From positions 1 through 64,000 of the forward strand of contig NZ_FNFU01000004.1 of NCBI RefSeq assembly GCF_900101115.1: a stretch of 64,000 bases of DNA, written 5' to 3'. Position 1 is the first letter of the stretch, and the number at the start of each line of letters is the position of its first letter. Shown here in pieces: positions 33,612 through 44,841 of this stretch. Source of the DNA: Cryobacterium psychrotolerans (lineage in GTDB: Bacteria > Actinomycetota > Actinomycetes > Actinomycetales > Microbacteriaceae). Below the pieces are notes generated by a model that had not been told where the DNA came from, did not search any database, and was given only the letters and a program-made list of their open reading frames with translations. Both the position numbers and the translations under genes were made by a program.

Positions 33612-35333
33612 ATGCATGAGTCACTGACGGAGCGCTGGAGCCGTACCTCCCTTCGCTCCAAGATCACCGGCGTGACCGTGCTGATGCTGACCCTCGGGCT
33701 CCTCGTCTCCGGCATCGGCACGATGGCGATGCTCCGGCAGTACGTCATCCAGCAGGTCGACGCGCGCCTCCAGACCGAGGCGCAGACGGCGCTCAACGGC
33801 AACTCGGCGGCTTCCCTGACCGCGGGCAGCGCGGAGGGCGTGCCGTCCGACTACTTCGTCGCCCTGTACGACGAGAGCGGCACCCTCCGGGACCGCACCT
33901 GGCGGGACCGGCCCCGCCGGGACCTGCCCGTGGTCGACATGCCGCTCGATCTCCAGACCGTGACCCGGCTCGACGGCGAGATTCTGACGTTCCACAGCGC
34001 GAACCACGACACCGAGTTCCACGCCGTCGCGGTGCCGTTCGTGATCAGTCCCCAGGGCACCTACGGAACCCTGCTGATGGCCGTGTCGCTGAAGCCGACC
34101 GAGAATACCATGGCCACCTATCTCACCATCTTCCTCGGCTTCGGCGTGGGCGTCGTGCTCGTCGGCGCGCTACTGACCCGGCTGCTCGTGACGACCACCT
34201 TCGCGCCGTTGCGCGAGGTCGAGCGCACGGCGGCTGCGATCGCGGACGGCGATTTCAGCCAGCGTCTCGGCGGCGCCACCCCGAACACGGAAGTCGGCCG
34301 CCTGAACCGCTCGCTCAACACCATGCTCAACCGCATCGACCGGGCCTTCAAGGACCGCGCGCGCACCATCGACCAGATGCGCCGGTTCGTCGGTGACGCC
34401 AGCCATGAGCTGCGCACCCCGCTCGTCTCCGTTCGCGGCTACGCGGAGCTGTACCGGATGGGTGCGCTGCAGACGCCCGAGGACGTCGCGCAGGCGATGG
34501 AACGCATCGAGAAGGAAGCGATCCGGATGGGCGGCCTGGTCGAGGACCTCCTCGAGCTGGCCCGGCTGGATGAAACGAAGCCCCTGGACCTGGCCGAGGT
34601 CGACCTCATGCCCCTGGCCCGCGACGCGGCGCTCGACGCCATGGCGTCCTCCCCGGGCCGGCGGGTGACCGTCGTGTCGCGCCCGCCGGAGGAGGAGCTC
34701 CCCGACACCGCGGACATCCCCGCCGTCGACGCCGACCCGGCCGACACCGCTCGGCCCGTCAACGCGGCCGGAGCGCAGCCGGCCAACGGGGCTGCCCTCA
34801 CCGGTCCCATCTCCTTCGCCGGCGCGACGCTCGCCCGGCTGCGCACGCGCAAGCCGCGCCGAACCGACCCCCCGGCCACGCAGACCGAGCCCGCGGCGCC
34901 GTCGGGCGCGGTCCCGGCCGTCGTGATGGCCGAGGAGAACAAGATCCGCCAGGTGATCACCAACCTGATGGGCAACGCCCTGCGCTTCAGTCAGCCGGAC
35001 AGTCCGGTCGAGCTCGAGGTGTCCGTCGATCGGCGCAACCAGCGGGCGTCGATCGCGGTGGTCGACCACGGCGAGGGCATCCCCCCGCAGATTCGGGACA
35101 AGATCTTCCAGCGCTTCTGGCGCGCCGACACCTCTCGCGCCCGGGAAACCGGGGGCAGCGGCCTCGGCCTCGCCATTGTCGCGTCGATCGTGGCCAGCCA
35201 CAACGGCACGGTCGAGGTCCTGGACACCCCGGGCGGCGGGGCAACTTTCCGGGTCTGGCTCCCCCTGGCCGGCTCGCCGAATGCGCCCCAGGGGATCACC
35301 CCGCCGAGTGCCCCCGAGGCGCGGTCGGATTAG
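33612..35333 (+). CDS. Membrane sensor histidine kinase with interrupted catalytic domain
   Basis: A 573-residue kinase. Two membrane helices (about 20-42 and 170-195) bracket a 125-residue extracytoplasmic sensor. HAMP follows (195-255), then the phospho-acceptor helix with His265 in DASHELRTP, and the ATPase domain (N-box NLMGNALRFS near 451, then DHGEGIPPQ, RFWRADTSR and GGSGLGLAIV). Between the first ATPase-domain strand and the N-box there is a Pro/Ala/Thr-rich insertion of about 78 residues (roughly 358-436) that most kinases lack. The signal sensed is unknown. The 3' end overlaps the convergent GDPD gene by 4 bp. Confidence 0.92.
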   Translation: MHESLTERWSRTSLRSKITGVTVLMLTLGLLVSGIGTMAMLRQYVIQQVDARLQTEAQTALNGNSAASLTAGSAEGVPSDYFVALYDESGTLRDRTWRDRPRRDLPVVDMPLDLQTVTRLDGEILTFHSANHDTEFHAVAVPFVISPQGTYGTLLMAVSLKPTENTMATYLTIFLGFGVGVVLVGALLTRLLVTTTFAPLREVERTAAAIADGDFSQRLGGATPNTEVGRLNRSLNTMLNRIDRAFKDRARTIDQMRRFVGDASHELRTPLVSVRGYAELYRMGALQTPEDVAQAMERIEKEAIRMGGLVEDLLELARLDETKPLDLAEVDLMPLARDAALDAMASSPGRRVTVVSRPPEEELPDTADIPAVDADPADTARPVNAAGAQPANGAALTGPISFAGATLARLRTRKPRRTDPPATQTEPAAPSGAVPAVVMAEENKIRQVITNLMGNALRFSQPDSPVELEVSVDRRNQRASIAVVDHGEGIPPQIRDKIFQRFWRADTSRARETGGSGLGLAIVASIVASHNGTVEVLDTPGGGATFRVWLPLAGSPNAPQGITPPSAPEARSD

Positions 35334-36253
35334 CCTCGGGCGACCCCGTCGGCGAGGATGCGCTTCAGTGCGTCCGGCCGATTGGTGATCACGCCGTCGA
35401 CGCCCAGGTCGATCGCACGCCTGATGTCAGCGTCGCTGTCGACCGTCCAGGTCAGGCACTCCATCCCGAGGCGGTGCACCTCGGCCACGTACGCGGCGTC
35501 GATGGAGTAGTGATACGGGTTGATCTGGTCGGCCCAGGTCGCCAGCTCGGGCAGTTGGGCGATCGTCGGCGTGCCGAGCAGCCCGACGGGGATGGTGGGC
35601 TCGAGCGACTTGAAGGCTTTCATCGAGCCGAAACTGAATGACTGCACGACGAGTCGCCCCGCGGCGACGGCCGACTGGACATAGCCGGGGAACGTGCTCA
35701 TCTCAGCGGCCACCTCGGCCTCGATGCCGGGGTAGAGATCCGGCGCCTTGATCTCCAGGAGCATGCCGCCGCTGCCGTTGCGGATGGTCTGGATCGACTC
35801 GGAAAGGGTCGGGATCTTCTCACCGGCGAACTTCGGGTCCTTCCAGGAGCCGGCGTCGAGGCTGAGCATCTCGGCATAGGTGAATTCGCTGACTTTCCAG
35901 GGAGCGCGGTCGGGGAAGAGCTGCTCCACGTTCGTCGTCCGAGCCAGGTTGGTGTCGTGGATGACCACGAGTTCACCGTCCCTGGAGCGCTGCACGTCGA
36001 GCTCGGTGAGGTCCCCGCCGAGGGCGATTCCCTCCCGGAAGGAGAGAAGCGTGTTCTCGGGAAAGTAGGCGCTGGCACCTCGGTGAGCCGCGTTTACGAC
36101 CGTGACGGACGCCGGGGCCTCGCTCGCGTGCGCGACAGCGGTCACGGGCACGGTCGCGCCGGCGGCGAGGGCGATACCCACGAACACACTCGCTGCCCTC
36201 GCGGACCGGCGTCCACTCGGACGGATCTGGCGGGTGGGGGTGAGAAGTCTCAT
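35330..36253 (-). CDS. Secreted glycerophosphodiester phosphodiesterase
   Basis: A 307-residue exported enzyme. A twin-basic signal region and hydrophobic segment (about 15-44, ending VAHASEA) precede the GDPD TIM barrel. The catalytic metal/acid residues are in HRGASAYFPENT (about 57-68), TELDVQRSRDG and VIHDTNL. It releases glycerol-3-phosphate from deacylated phospholipids or teichoic-acid backbones outside the cell, a phosphate-scavenging activity. It is convergent with the histidine kinase. No PHO box was noticed upstream. Confidence 0.92.
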   Translation of the reverse strand: MRLLTPTRQIRPSGRRSARAASVFVGIALAAGATVPVTAVAHASEAPASVTVVNAAHRGASAYFPENTLLSFREGIALGGDLTELDVQRSRDGELVVIHDTNLARTTNVEQLFPDRAPWKVSEFTYAEMLSLDAGSWKDPKFAGEKIPTLSESIQTIRNGSGGMLLEIKAPDLYPGIEAEVAAEMSTFPGYVQSAVAAGRLVVQSFSFGSMKAFKSLEPTIPVGLLGTPTIAQLPELATWADQINPYHYSIDAAYVAEVHRLGMECLTWTVDSDADIRRAIDLGVDGVITNRPDALKRILADGVARG

Positions 36254-36468
36254 GCGGTCTCCTTGGGGTTGGCGTTACGCCCTCAGGTTGTCGGGGGCGC
36301 ACGACGCGCAGATGGCCCGAGGATGGCCGGGTCGTGGCCGCAGAGCGACCCTCGGGGGGCGCCCTCCCCACCGGCGGGCCCCCGGGGCGCCGTCCACAGT
36401 CCGGGCTCCCTCGATCGGGGCGGCAGTCGGCGGCACTACGGTCGCGTGCGAGCGGAAGGACGACGGAC

Positions 36469-36759
36469 ATGACGAGCTACCAGGTGGACAGCGAGGCCGT
36501 GCTGAGTACGACGGCCGCCGCGCGGGCGTCAATCGCCCGAATCCAGGCCGAGGTCGCCGGCCTGCTGGCGCAGTTGACCGGCCTCGAAGGGTCGTGGACG
36601 GGGCAGGCCGCAGCGGCCTTCCAGGGCGCCGTGGCCGATTGGCGAGCGACCCAGCGACACGTCGAGGAGAGTGCGGAGGGACTCAACCTGGCCCTGTCGC
36701 AGGCCGGCCGGCAGTATGCCGATGTCGAACAGGCAAACGCGCGCCTGTTCTCACGCTGA
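36469..36759 (+). CDS. WXG100-family (ESAT-6-like) protein
   Basis: A 96-residue helical-hairpin protein with the WXG turn at GSWTGQAAAAFQ (about residues 43-54) and heptad-like helices on each side. These proteins are substrates or parts of ESX/type VII secretion. The ATG at 36469 follows GGAAGGA. No EccC, EccD, partner WXG gene or toxin lies nearby, so it is a stand-alone member and its secretion system, if any, is elsewhere. The 215 bp before it (36254-36468) are very GC-rich with nothing I recognise. Confidence 0.88.
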   Translation: MTSYQVDSEAVLSTTAAARASIARIQAEVAGLLAQLTGLEGSWTGQAAAAFQGAVADWRATQRHVEESAEGLNLALSQAGRQYADVEQANARLFSR

Positions 36760-36816
36760 CGTCACGGGCATCTGAGCGGGCGCCAGAGGCGGCGCAGGCG
36801 CACACGAGACACAACA

Positions 36817-36844
36817 ATGGGCGCCTCCCGAAGGAGGCGCCCAT
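36817..36844 (-). terminator. groEL terminator with UUCG tetraloop
   Basis: A perfect 12-bp stem (ATGGGCGCCTCC/GGAGGCGCCCAT). In the groEL transcript the loop is UUCG, followed by UUGUUGUGU. It lies 37 bp past the groEL stop; it can also serve the convergent WXG100 gene. Confidence 0.9.
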
Positions 36845-36880
36845 CATCTGGAACTGCGGTGCTGTGGAACGGGTTGGGAC

Positions 36881-38620
<1,740 letters not shown>

Positions 38621-39670
38621 CTACGGCACCAGCTGGACGGAACCCTGCTTCGTCGGGACCAGCTCGATCCAGGTGTTGCCGGCGGCAAGCCGGATCGTCA
38701 CGCCGTTACCGTCGACGAGACTGATCGGCGACGATGGGTATCGCTTGACCCAGGTGGCGCGCAGGCTCCGTCCGCCGGTCGAGACCCAGGCCTCTCCCGA
38801 ACCGATCATGGTGGTCTTGGGGACGTCGCCGTAGCGCCGGTCGATGCCGACACGCATGACGACGACGTTGGTCGCCTTGAGCTGCGCGCCCTTGCTGTTG
38901 CGGTCCGGCGCGCCCTCCTGGGAGCGCAGGTAGTAATTCGCCTTGGCGTTCCAGGCCCAGGATGGCCAGCGTGCGGTGGAGAAGCGGGTCTGGATCGTGC
39001 GGATGGCCTTGCCGTCCACCACCGCTGACGACGACGCGGCGGTGGCCGCGTAGGCGAAGTGCTGCCTCGGCGGGGCCAGCTTGGGGTACCGGCCCACGAG
39101 CGTCCTGGCGTTCACCACGACATTGTGCGGGGACGACTTCGTGTCGATCCGGTAGAACAGTCCGCTGCGGTCGTAGTCGAAGACGGCGTTCACGACCGGG
39201 GTCGCCTCCATCGCCTTGACGAACTGCGGCTGGCCGCCGGAGTAGGCGACGATTCCGCCGAAGGGCGTAATGATGTCCGGATCCATCGGCCGGATCGAGC
39301 GCACCGGCCCGATCAGCTTCGGGATGTCCGAGTGCCAGACCCCGACGTAGCGGGTGATCCCGCCTTCGACGAGTTCCTCGAAGACGATGTCGGCGCTCTC
39401 GAGGCCGATCTGCGGCCTCGCCGCCTCGTGGTTGTCGATCTTCACCGCCAGCGACGGATGCGCCGCGCTCCCCGGAGGCACGGGTGTTCCGCGCAGCGGT
39501 GCGAGCACGGTCGCGGCCGGGGCCGTGTAGGTGGACACCCAGGCCTTCGCCGTCGAGGTCGGCTTGATGCTCGCGGTCGGCCGCGGTGCTTCGGCAGTGC
39601 AGGCGGCCAGAAGCAGGACCGGAATGACCGCGGCAACTATCCTCACGGTCACGCGTCGGCTGCGTTTCAT
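38621..39670 (-). CDS. DUF3048 lipoprotein (YerB-like)
   Basis: A 349-residue protein exported as a lipoprotein ([10 protein letters not shown], modified Cys at about 24). The DUF3048 N- and C-terminal domains follow: [48 protein letters not shown], then [15 protein letters not shown] and GNTWIELVP. YerB-type proteins are extracytoplasmic and of unsettled function. I chose the ATG at 39670, which gives a compact signal peptide; a GTG at 39691 is the alternative. It lies downstream of cspA on the same strand behind a hairpin terminator. Confidence 0.88.
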   Translation of the reverse strand: MKRSRRVTVRIVAAVIPVLLLAACTAEAPRPTASIKPTSTAKAWVSTYTAPAATVLAPLRGTPVPPGSAAHPSLAVKIDNHEAARPQIGLESADIVFEELVEGGITRYVGVWHSDIPKLIGPVRSIRPMDPDIITPFGGIVAYSGGQPQFVKAMEATPVVNAVFDYDRSGLFYRIDTKSSPHNVVVNARTLVGRYPKLAPPRQHFAYAATAASSSAVVDGKAIRTIQTRFSTARWPSWAWNAKANYYLRSQEGAPDRNSKGAQLKATNVVVMRVGIDRRYGDVPKTTMIGSGEAWVSTGGRSLRATWVKRYPSSPISLVDGNGVTIRLAAGNTWIELVPTKQGSVQLVP

Positions 39671-39702
39671 CGCTTCACTGTTCTGATTCACCGTTTCACC
39701 CT

Positions 39703-39731
39703 AACGCCGCGCGGTGCTCCCGCGCGGCGTT
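39703..39731 (-). terminator. cspA terminator
   Basis: A perfect 11-bp stem (AACGCCGCGCG/CGCGCGGCGTT) with a 7-nt loop, 30 bp past the cspA stop and before the DUF3048 gene. It has no strong T-tract but is very GC-rich. Confidence 0.75.
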
Positions 39732-39760
39732 GGGCGTGCAAGCCTCGAAACTGGTGCAGC

Positions 39761-39964
39761 TCAGGCCGGTCGAACCGACTCGGCCTGAGGGCCCTTCGCT
39801 CCGCTGCCAACCTCGAAGACGACCGCCTGGCCTTCTTCGAGGACTTTGTATCCGCTCATGTCAATGGCGGAATAGTGGACGAAGACGTCCTGCCCCCCGC
39901 CGTCAATGGTGATAAAGCCGAAGCCCTTCTCAGCGTTGAACCACTTTACGGTTCCGTGCGCCAT
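39761..39964 (-). CDS. Cold-shock protein, CspA family
   Basis: A 67-residue single cold-shock domain with RNP1 (KGFGFI) and RNP2 (VFVHYS), an RNA chaperone that melts mRNA structure in the cold. It is the minimal family length, unlike the extended form at 28432. The 242-bp gap upstream (39965-40206) is long enough to hold the structured leader typical of cspA mRNAs. I see no other gene or clear element there. Confidence 0.94.
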   Translation of the reverse strand: MAHGTVKWFNAEKGFGFITIDGGGQDVFVHYSAIDMSGYKVLEEGQAVVFEVGSGAKGPQAESVRPA

Positions 39965-40206
39965 GTGTTACTCCCCAGTGCTGTGATTGCGTCGGCACGG
40001 GCCCACTGGCCGCGCCGGGCCTTCCGCGGAAACTGCTTCGGTGCAGTGCCTGCGTCCACCATGGCCGTGCAACGGGTCCACCTCCACAGAGGCGAGCTGC
40101 ACGGACAAAATGAGCGACCATGGCCGAGCGTAGCGAAGAGGCTCTGGAATAACAGGGGGTTGACAAATTGCCGGTCGATGGCTGAAAAGCAGGGCTGCCG
40201 GGCGCC

Positions 40207-40785
40207 CTATCCGGCCGGCGGAGAGTAGTCGTTGCCGACGACAACGGTGAGCTCGGCATCGGACTCCGCGAAGTCGTTCGCGAGCATTATTTCGGCCCCC
40301 GGCAGGGACTCTGCGACCCCCCGTGCCGCGCCCTCCAGGGCGGGGTCGGCGTAGTAGACGATCGTCTCGGCAACGTCGGAGGTGGCGGCGTCGCCGAGCG
40401 TCCCGACGGTCCACCCCTCGGAGCCGAGGACGTCTCCGACGGATCCGGCCAGACCCACCGTCAGGGTGCCGTTGAGCACGGTGACGGACAGGTTCGGGTC
40501 AACGGTCGGCTTCGGCGTGGGCGTCGCCGACGGCTCCGGCTTCGGCGTCGCGGTCGGGGTCGACGTGGCCGCAGTGGGCGCGAGTCCGGACGTGTCCGGC
40601 GCGAGGCGGTTGTTCAGGAACAGCAGACCCAGCGCTCCGATCGCGATCAGCACCACCGTGGCGGCCAGTGCCCACCAGAATGCCAGCCAGCCGCGACCCT
40701 TCTTGCCCGGGGCCCGGTGTGCGCCCACCCGGTCGAGAGCAGGCGGGTGGGCGTCGAAGCGGTCTTTCGGATAGGGCTGGGGCAT
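40207..40785 (-). CDS. LytR_C-domain membrane protein
   Basis: A 192-residue protein. A 32-residue cytoplasmic N-terminus precedes one membrane helix (WLAFWWALAATVVLIAIGALGLL-like, about 33-57). A Pro/Thr linker is followed by an extracytoplasmic LytR C-terminal (LytR_cpsA_psr C) domain (about 98-192, LSVTVLNGTLTVGLAG to ELTVVVGNDY). This domain occurs alone or at the end of wall-polymer ligases; the free form has no proven role. It follows the DUF3263 gene by 22 bp on the same strand. Confidence 0.86.
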   Translation of the reverse strand: MPQPYPKDRFDAHPPALDRVGAHRAPGKKGRGWLAFWWALAATVVLIAIGALGLLFLNNRLAPDTSGLAPTAATSTPTATPKPEPSATPTPKPTVDPNLSVTVLNGTLTVGLAGSVGDVLGSEGWTVGTLGDAATSDVAETIVYYADPALEGAARGVAESLPGAEIMLANDFAESDAELTVVVGNDYSPPAG

Positions 40786-40807
40786 TGTCAGTCTGGTTCG
40801 GTCTCGA

Positions 40808-41104
40808 TCAGTCGGTGGGGAGTGCGGCGCGGCGCGCTCGCGCCTGTGCCCTGGCTTCGCGCATCCGATGCAGTCGCTTAACCAGCATGGGGTCGCGGGC
40901 GAGGGCCAGAGGTGAGTCGATGAGGGCACCCAACAACTGATAGTACCGTGCAGCCGAGAGACCGAATTCGGCCCGAATGGCCTGCTCCTTGGCGCCGGCG
41001 TGATTGCGCCACTGTCGTTCGAAGTCGAGGATCGCCACGTCCCGCGCGGACAGTGAGGCCGACTCCGGGCTGCCGTCGGCGGCCGGTTCGTGTGATTTCT
41101 CCAT
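40808..41104 (-). CDS. DUF3263 helix-turn-helix protein
   Basis: A 98-residue protein with the DUF3263 motif: LSARDVAILDFERQWRNHAG, then KEQAIRAEFGLSAARYYQLL and LARDPMLVKRLHRMRE. The core looks like a small DNA-binding helix-turn-helix. The family is actinobacterial and uncharacterised; it is repeatedly linked to a LytR_C protein, as here. The ATG at 41104 follows GGGAGAGG. Confidence 0.87.
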   Translation of the reverse strand: MEKSHEPAADGSPESASLSARDVAILDFERQWRNHAGAKEQAIRAEFGLSAARYYQLLGALIDSPLALARDPMLVKRLHRMREARAQARARRAALPTD

Positions 41105-41332
41105 CGGCCACCTCTCCCTCGTCATCTCACCGGGCACGTGCCGCCCGCTTTCACCGACGCCGGCTACGGTCATCCTATTTGGGTGCGCCCGGTGCATGTC
41201 CGCCAACCGTACGCCGGTTCGAGTCTGTGGGAGTTCGCTGGACGCTGCCCGTGAAAGGAATGCCGGGGCGGCCGCGCGAGTTTAGGCTGATGGAGTGAGA
41301 ACCGGGCGGCGCCCGGGAACGAAGGGACGCAC

Positions 41333-41734
41333 ATGGACCACGAAGTCAAGAAGTCTGAAGCCGAGTGGCGCGAGGAATTGGGGCCCGAGCGCTATGCGGT
41401 GCTCCGCGGGGCCGCGACGGAGCGCGCCTGGACGGGAGAACTGCTCGATGAGGCGCGCTCGGGCGTGTATACCTGTGGCGCCTGCAACGCCGAGTTGTTC
41501 AAGAGCGGCACCAAATTCGATTCCGGCTGCGGCTGGCCGAGTTTCTACGAGTCCGTGCGCCCCGAGGCGGTCGAGTTGATCGAGGACCGGACCCTGGGCA
41601 CCGTGCGCACAGAGGTGCGTTGCGCCAACTGCGGCTCGCACCTGGGGCACGTCTTCGACGACGGCTTCGGCACGCCCACCGGAGACCGGTACTGCATGAA
41701 TTCCATCGCGCTCAACTTCACGCCCGTCGAGTAG
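41333..41734 (+). CDS. msrB: Peptide-methionine (R)-S-oxide reductase
   Basis: A 133-residue repair enzyme reducing methionine-R-sulfoxide. The catalytic nucleophile is Cys121 (RYCMNSIAL). Zinc ligands are Cys48/Cys51 and Cys97/Cys100, and Cys66 (SGCGWPSF) is at the usual resolving position. It is followed after 6 bp by the nitroreductase-family gene, likely one redox-related transcript. Confidence 0.96.
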   Translation: MDHEVKKSEAEWREELGPERYAVLRGAATERAWTGELLDEARSGVYTCGACNAELFKSGTKFDSGCGWPSFYESVRPEAVELIEDRTLGTVRTEVRCANCGSHLGHVFDDGFGTPTGDRYCMNSIALNFTPVE

Positions 41735-41740
41735 CCGGCG

Positions 41741-42289
41741 GTGTCGGCCGTTGCCGACGCGCTCGCGGCGCGCCGGTCGTACTCCAGGGTGACCCCGGAT
41801 GCCCCCAGCCACGACGAACTGCTGCCTTTGGTAGCCGCCGTGGCACGTGTCGCCGACCACGGCGCGCTGAGGCCGTGGCGCCTGATCGAGGTGCGCGGAG
41901 ACGCACGGCGGCGATTGGGCGATGCCCTGGTCGCGGCATCCGGCCACACGGCCGCCGAGGCGGCCACGACCGCTGCCAAACCGCTGCGCGCCGAACTCCT
42001 GATTGCCCTCGTGATCAGCCGCCGCGAGAGCGAGAAGGTCGCGGACTGGGAGCAGGATGCCGCGGCGGCCGGGGTCGCCCACGCACTGAGCCTGCTGCTG
42101 GCTGACGCCGGCTGGGGCGTGATGTGGCGCACCGGGCCCCACACGCGATCCGCGCCGGTTCGCCGCATGCACGAACTTGCCGACAACGAGGAGCTTCTCG
42201 GCTGGCTCTACGTGGGCGGCGTTCCGCCGGACGCCAAACCGGGGGTGCGCCTGCCCATCGATCCGGCCGAGTTCCTGACCGTTCTCTAG
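41741..42289 (+). CDS. Nitroreductase-family protein
   Basis: A 182-residue protein with a GTG start and the FMN-binding nitroreductase fold. RRSYSRVTPDAPSHDELLPL is at the N-terminus, the central helix is QDAAAAGVAHALSLLLADAGWG, and the end is LGWLYVGGVPPDAKP. It probably reduces nitro- or quinone-type compounds with NAD(P)H. It is short for the family, and the usual RRS first motif is present. Confidence 0.82.
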   Translation: MSAVADALAARRSYSRVTPDAPSHDELLPLVAAVARVADHGALRPWRLIEVRGDARRRLGDALVAASGHTAAEAATTAAKPLRAELLIALVISRRESEKVADWEQDAAAAGVAHALSLLLADAGWGVMWRTGPHTRSAPVRRMHELADNEELLGWLYVGGVPPDAKPGVRLPIDPAEFLTVL

Positions 42290-42334
42290 CGCCGAAACCC
42301 CTGGGCCGGGGCGGGCCTTAACGGGACTGTCCAG

Positions 42335-42407
42335 GGCCGGCCACGGGACTTGAACCCGTAACCCCCACTTTACAAGAGTGGTGCGCTACCAATTGCGCCA
42401 GGCCGGC
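42335..42407 (-). tRNA. tRNA-Thr (anticodon TGT)
   Basis: A cloverleaf of 73 nt. The acceptor GCCGGCC pairs perfectly with GGCCGGC, the D stem is GCGC/GCGC, and the anticodon stem CCACT/AGTGG holds the loop CTTGTAA, anticodon TGT (reads ACA). The T stem ACGGG/CCCGT holds TTCAAGT. CCA is not encoded. The discriminator base is C, whereas A or T is usual for threonine. Confidence 0.93.
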
Positions 42408-42468
42408 ATGAGGCCCGAGGGCCTCGAACACCCATCCTAAATCACAGAACCGAAAGGGCGGGCGCGTT

Positions 42469-43389
42469 CTACCCGGCCGGGGTCGTCGTCGGAGTGGGCG
42501 TCGGGGTGGACGTGGAGTACGTGGCGCCCGCCGACTGCAGCACGAACGCCGCGAATTCCTTGGGGTCCTTCAACGACCCGAGGTACTGCTTGCCGTTGAC
42601 GAGCACGGTCGGCGTGCCGGTGACCTTGGGAATCGAGGCGTTGGGGATCGGGCCGGTCAGGGCCCGGTCGGTGGCGTCGAGAACCCAGGACTTGTACGTC
42701 AGGTCGTCGATGCACGTGTCGATCTTCGACAACGAGGACGTGACGCCCGAACTCCGCACGACCTGCTTGATTTGCTTGTCGGTGAGGCCCGCCGTGCCCT
42801 CCTCGGGCTGGTCGGCGAACAGGGCGGCGTTGAACGCGTAGAAGTCGTTGGGCGAGGAGTTCGCCACACAGGCAGCGGCATTGGCCGCGCGCAGGGAATA
42901 CTGGGTACCGGCGGACTTGCTGGTCAGGATCGAAATGGGGTGGATCTCGACCGTCGCGGCCCCGGCCTCAACCCACTGGGCGATCTGGTCGCTGTTGTTC
43001 AGTTCGAACTCGCCGCAGTACGGGCAGAGGTAGTCGACGTAGACCCGGATGTCGGCCACGGTGCCGGTCGCGTCGGGCACCGAAGCGACGGGCTTCGCGT
43101 CGGGCTGGAGGGCGGGGGTCTTGACCGTGGTCAGCCCCTCGCCGATGAGCACGCCGTCGCTGGCCATGTTGGCCGGGCCCGGCCCGACCGGCCGGATGGA
43201 GTTGACGATGATCAGGGCGATGATGCCGACGATGGCGATGGCCGCCACGGCGATTCCACCCTGCAGGAAGACCCGGTTGCGACGATCCTTCTTCTTCTGT
43301 TCCTCGCGCAGCAGCGTGGCCTTTTTGCGGGCCGCGTCGCGTCGCTGATTCTTGGAAGGACGGCTGTCGCCTGGTCCGCCGTTAGTCAT
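42469..43389 (-). CDS. Membrane-anchored DsbA-like thioredoxin-fold protein
   Basis: A 306-residue protein. A very basic N-terminus (KNQRRDAARKK...KKKDRRNR) precedes one membrane helix (about 43-63). An extracytoplasmic DsbA/thioredoxin-4 domain follows with redox motif CPYC (Cys122-Cys125) and the cis-Pro loop GTPTVLV. It ends in a Pro/Thr tail. Such actinobacterial proteins introduce or isomerise disulfides in exported proteins. The start at ATG 43389 (MTNGGPGDS) matches the family; the longer frame is not used. Confidence 0.9.
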   Translation of the reverse strand: MTNGGPGDSRPSKNQRRDAARKKATLLREEQKKKDRRNRVFLQGGIAVAAIAIVGIIALIIVNSIRPVGPGPANMASDGVLIGEGLTTVKTPALQPDAKPVASVPDATGTVADIRVYVDYLCPYCGEFELNNSDQIAQWVEAGAATVEIHPISILTSKSAGTQYSLRAANAAACVANSSPNDFYAFNAALFADQPEEGTAGLTDKQIKQVVRSSGVTSSLSKIDTCIDDLTYKSWVLDATDRALTGPIPNASIPKVTGTPTVLVNGKQYLGSLKDPKEFAAFVLQSAGATYSTSTPTPTPTTTPAG

Positions 43390-43619
43390 GAATAGTTGCT
43401 CCGAACGTGTGGATGCCCGCACTGTGTGTGCATAGCCCTCCACAGAGTAGAACGCGTGTCTGGGAAAACCCCAAACGGCGGCTGTACGCCCGCCGCGGGG
43501 CGAGGGCGGCTGCCATGCAATACTGGTCAGGATACCCGGCCCGCCTGGCGGGACAGGTGTCACATCCCACTCACAACGGATCGTCCGGCACGTTCCTGCC
43601 GGTGAAGGAGAAGAAAACC

Positions 43620-44717
<1,098 letters not shown>

Positions 44718-44734
44718 GTTCACGAAGTGACAAC

Positions 44735-44767
44735 GGCCGGACGGGGCATTGCTCCGTCCGGCCTTGT
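44735..44767 (+). terminator. Terminator after the UgpC/MsiK-type ATPase
   Basis: A perfect 10-bp stem (GGCCGGACGG/CCGTCCGGCC) with a 9-nt loop, followed by TTGT, 17 bp past the stop codon. Confidence 0.85.
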
Positions 44768-44793
44768 CATTGCGGCGCTGATACGTTCCCCAA

Positions 44794-44825
44794 CAGATTC
44801 ATTCCTGCACAGATTCATTCCTGCA
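44794..44825. repeat. 16-bp tandem duplication upstream of the DUF4032 gene
   Basis: Two exact, adjacent copies of CAGATTCATTCCTGCA, followed by a further CAG. It lies 16 bp before the ATG of the kinase-fold gene, in its promoter or leader. Confidence 0.95.
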
Positions 44826-44841
44826 CAGTGAGGCTCACTTC

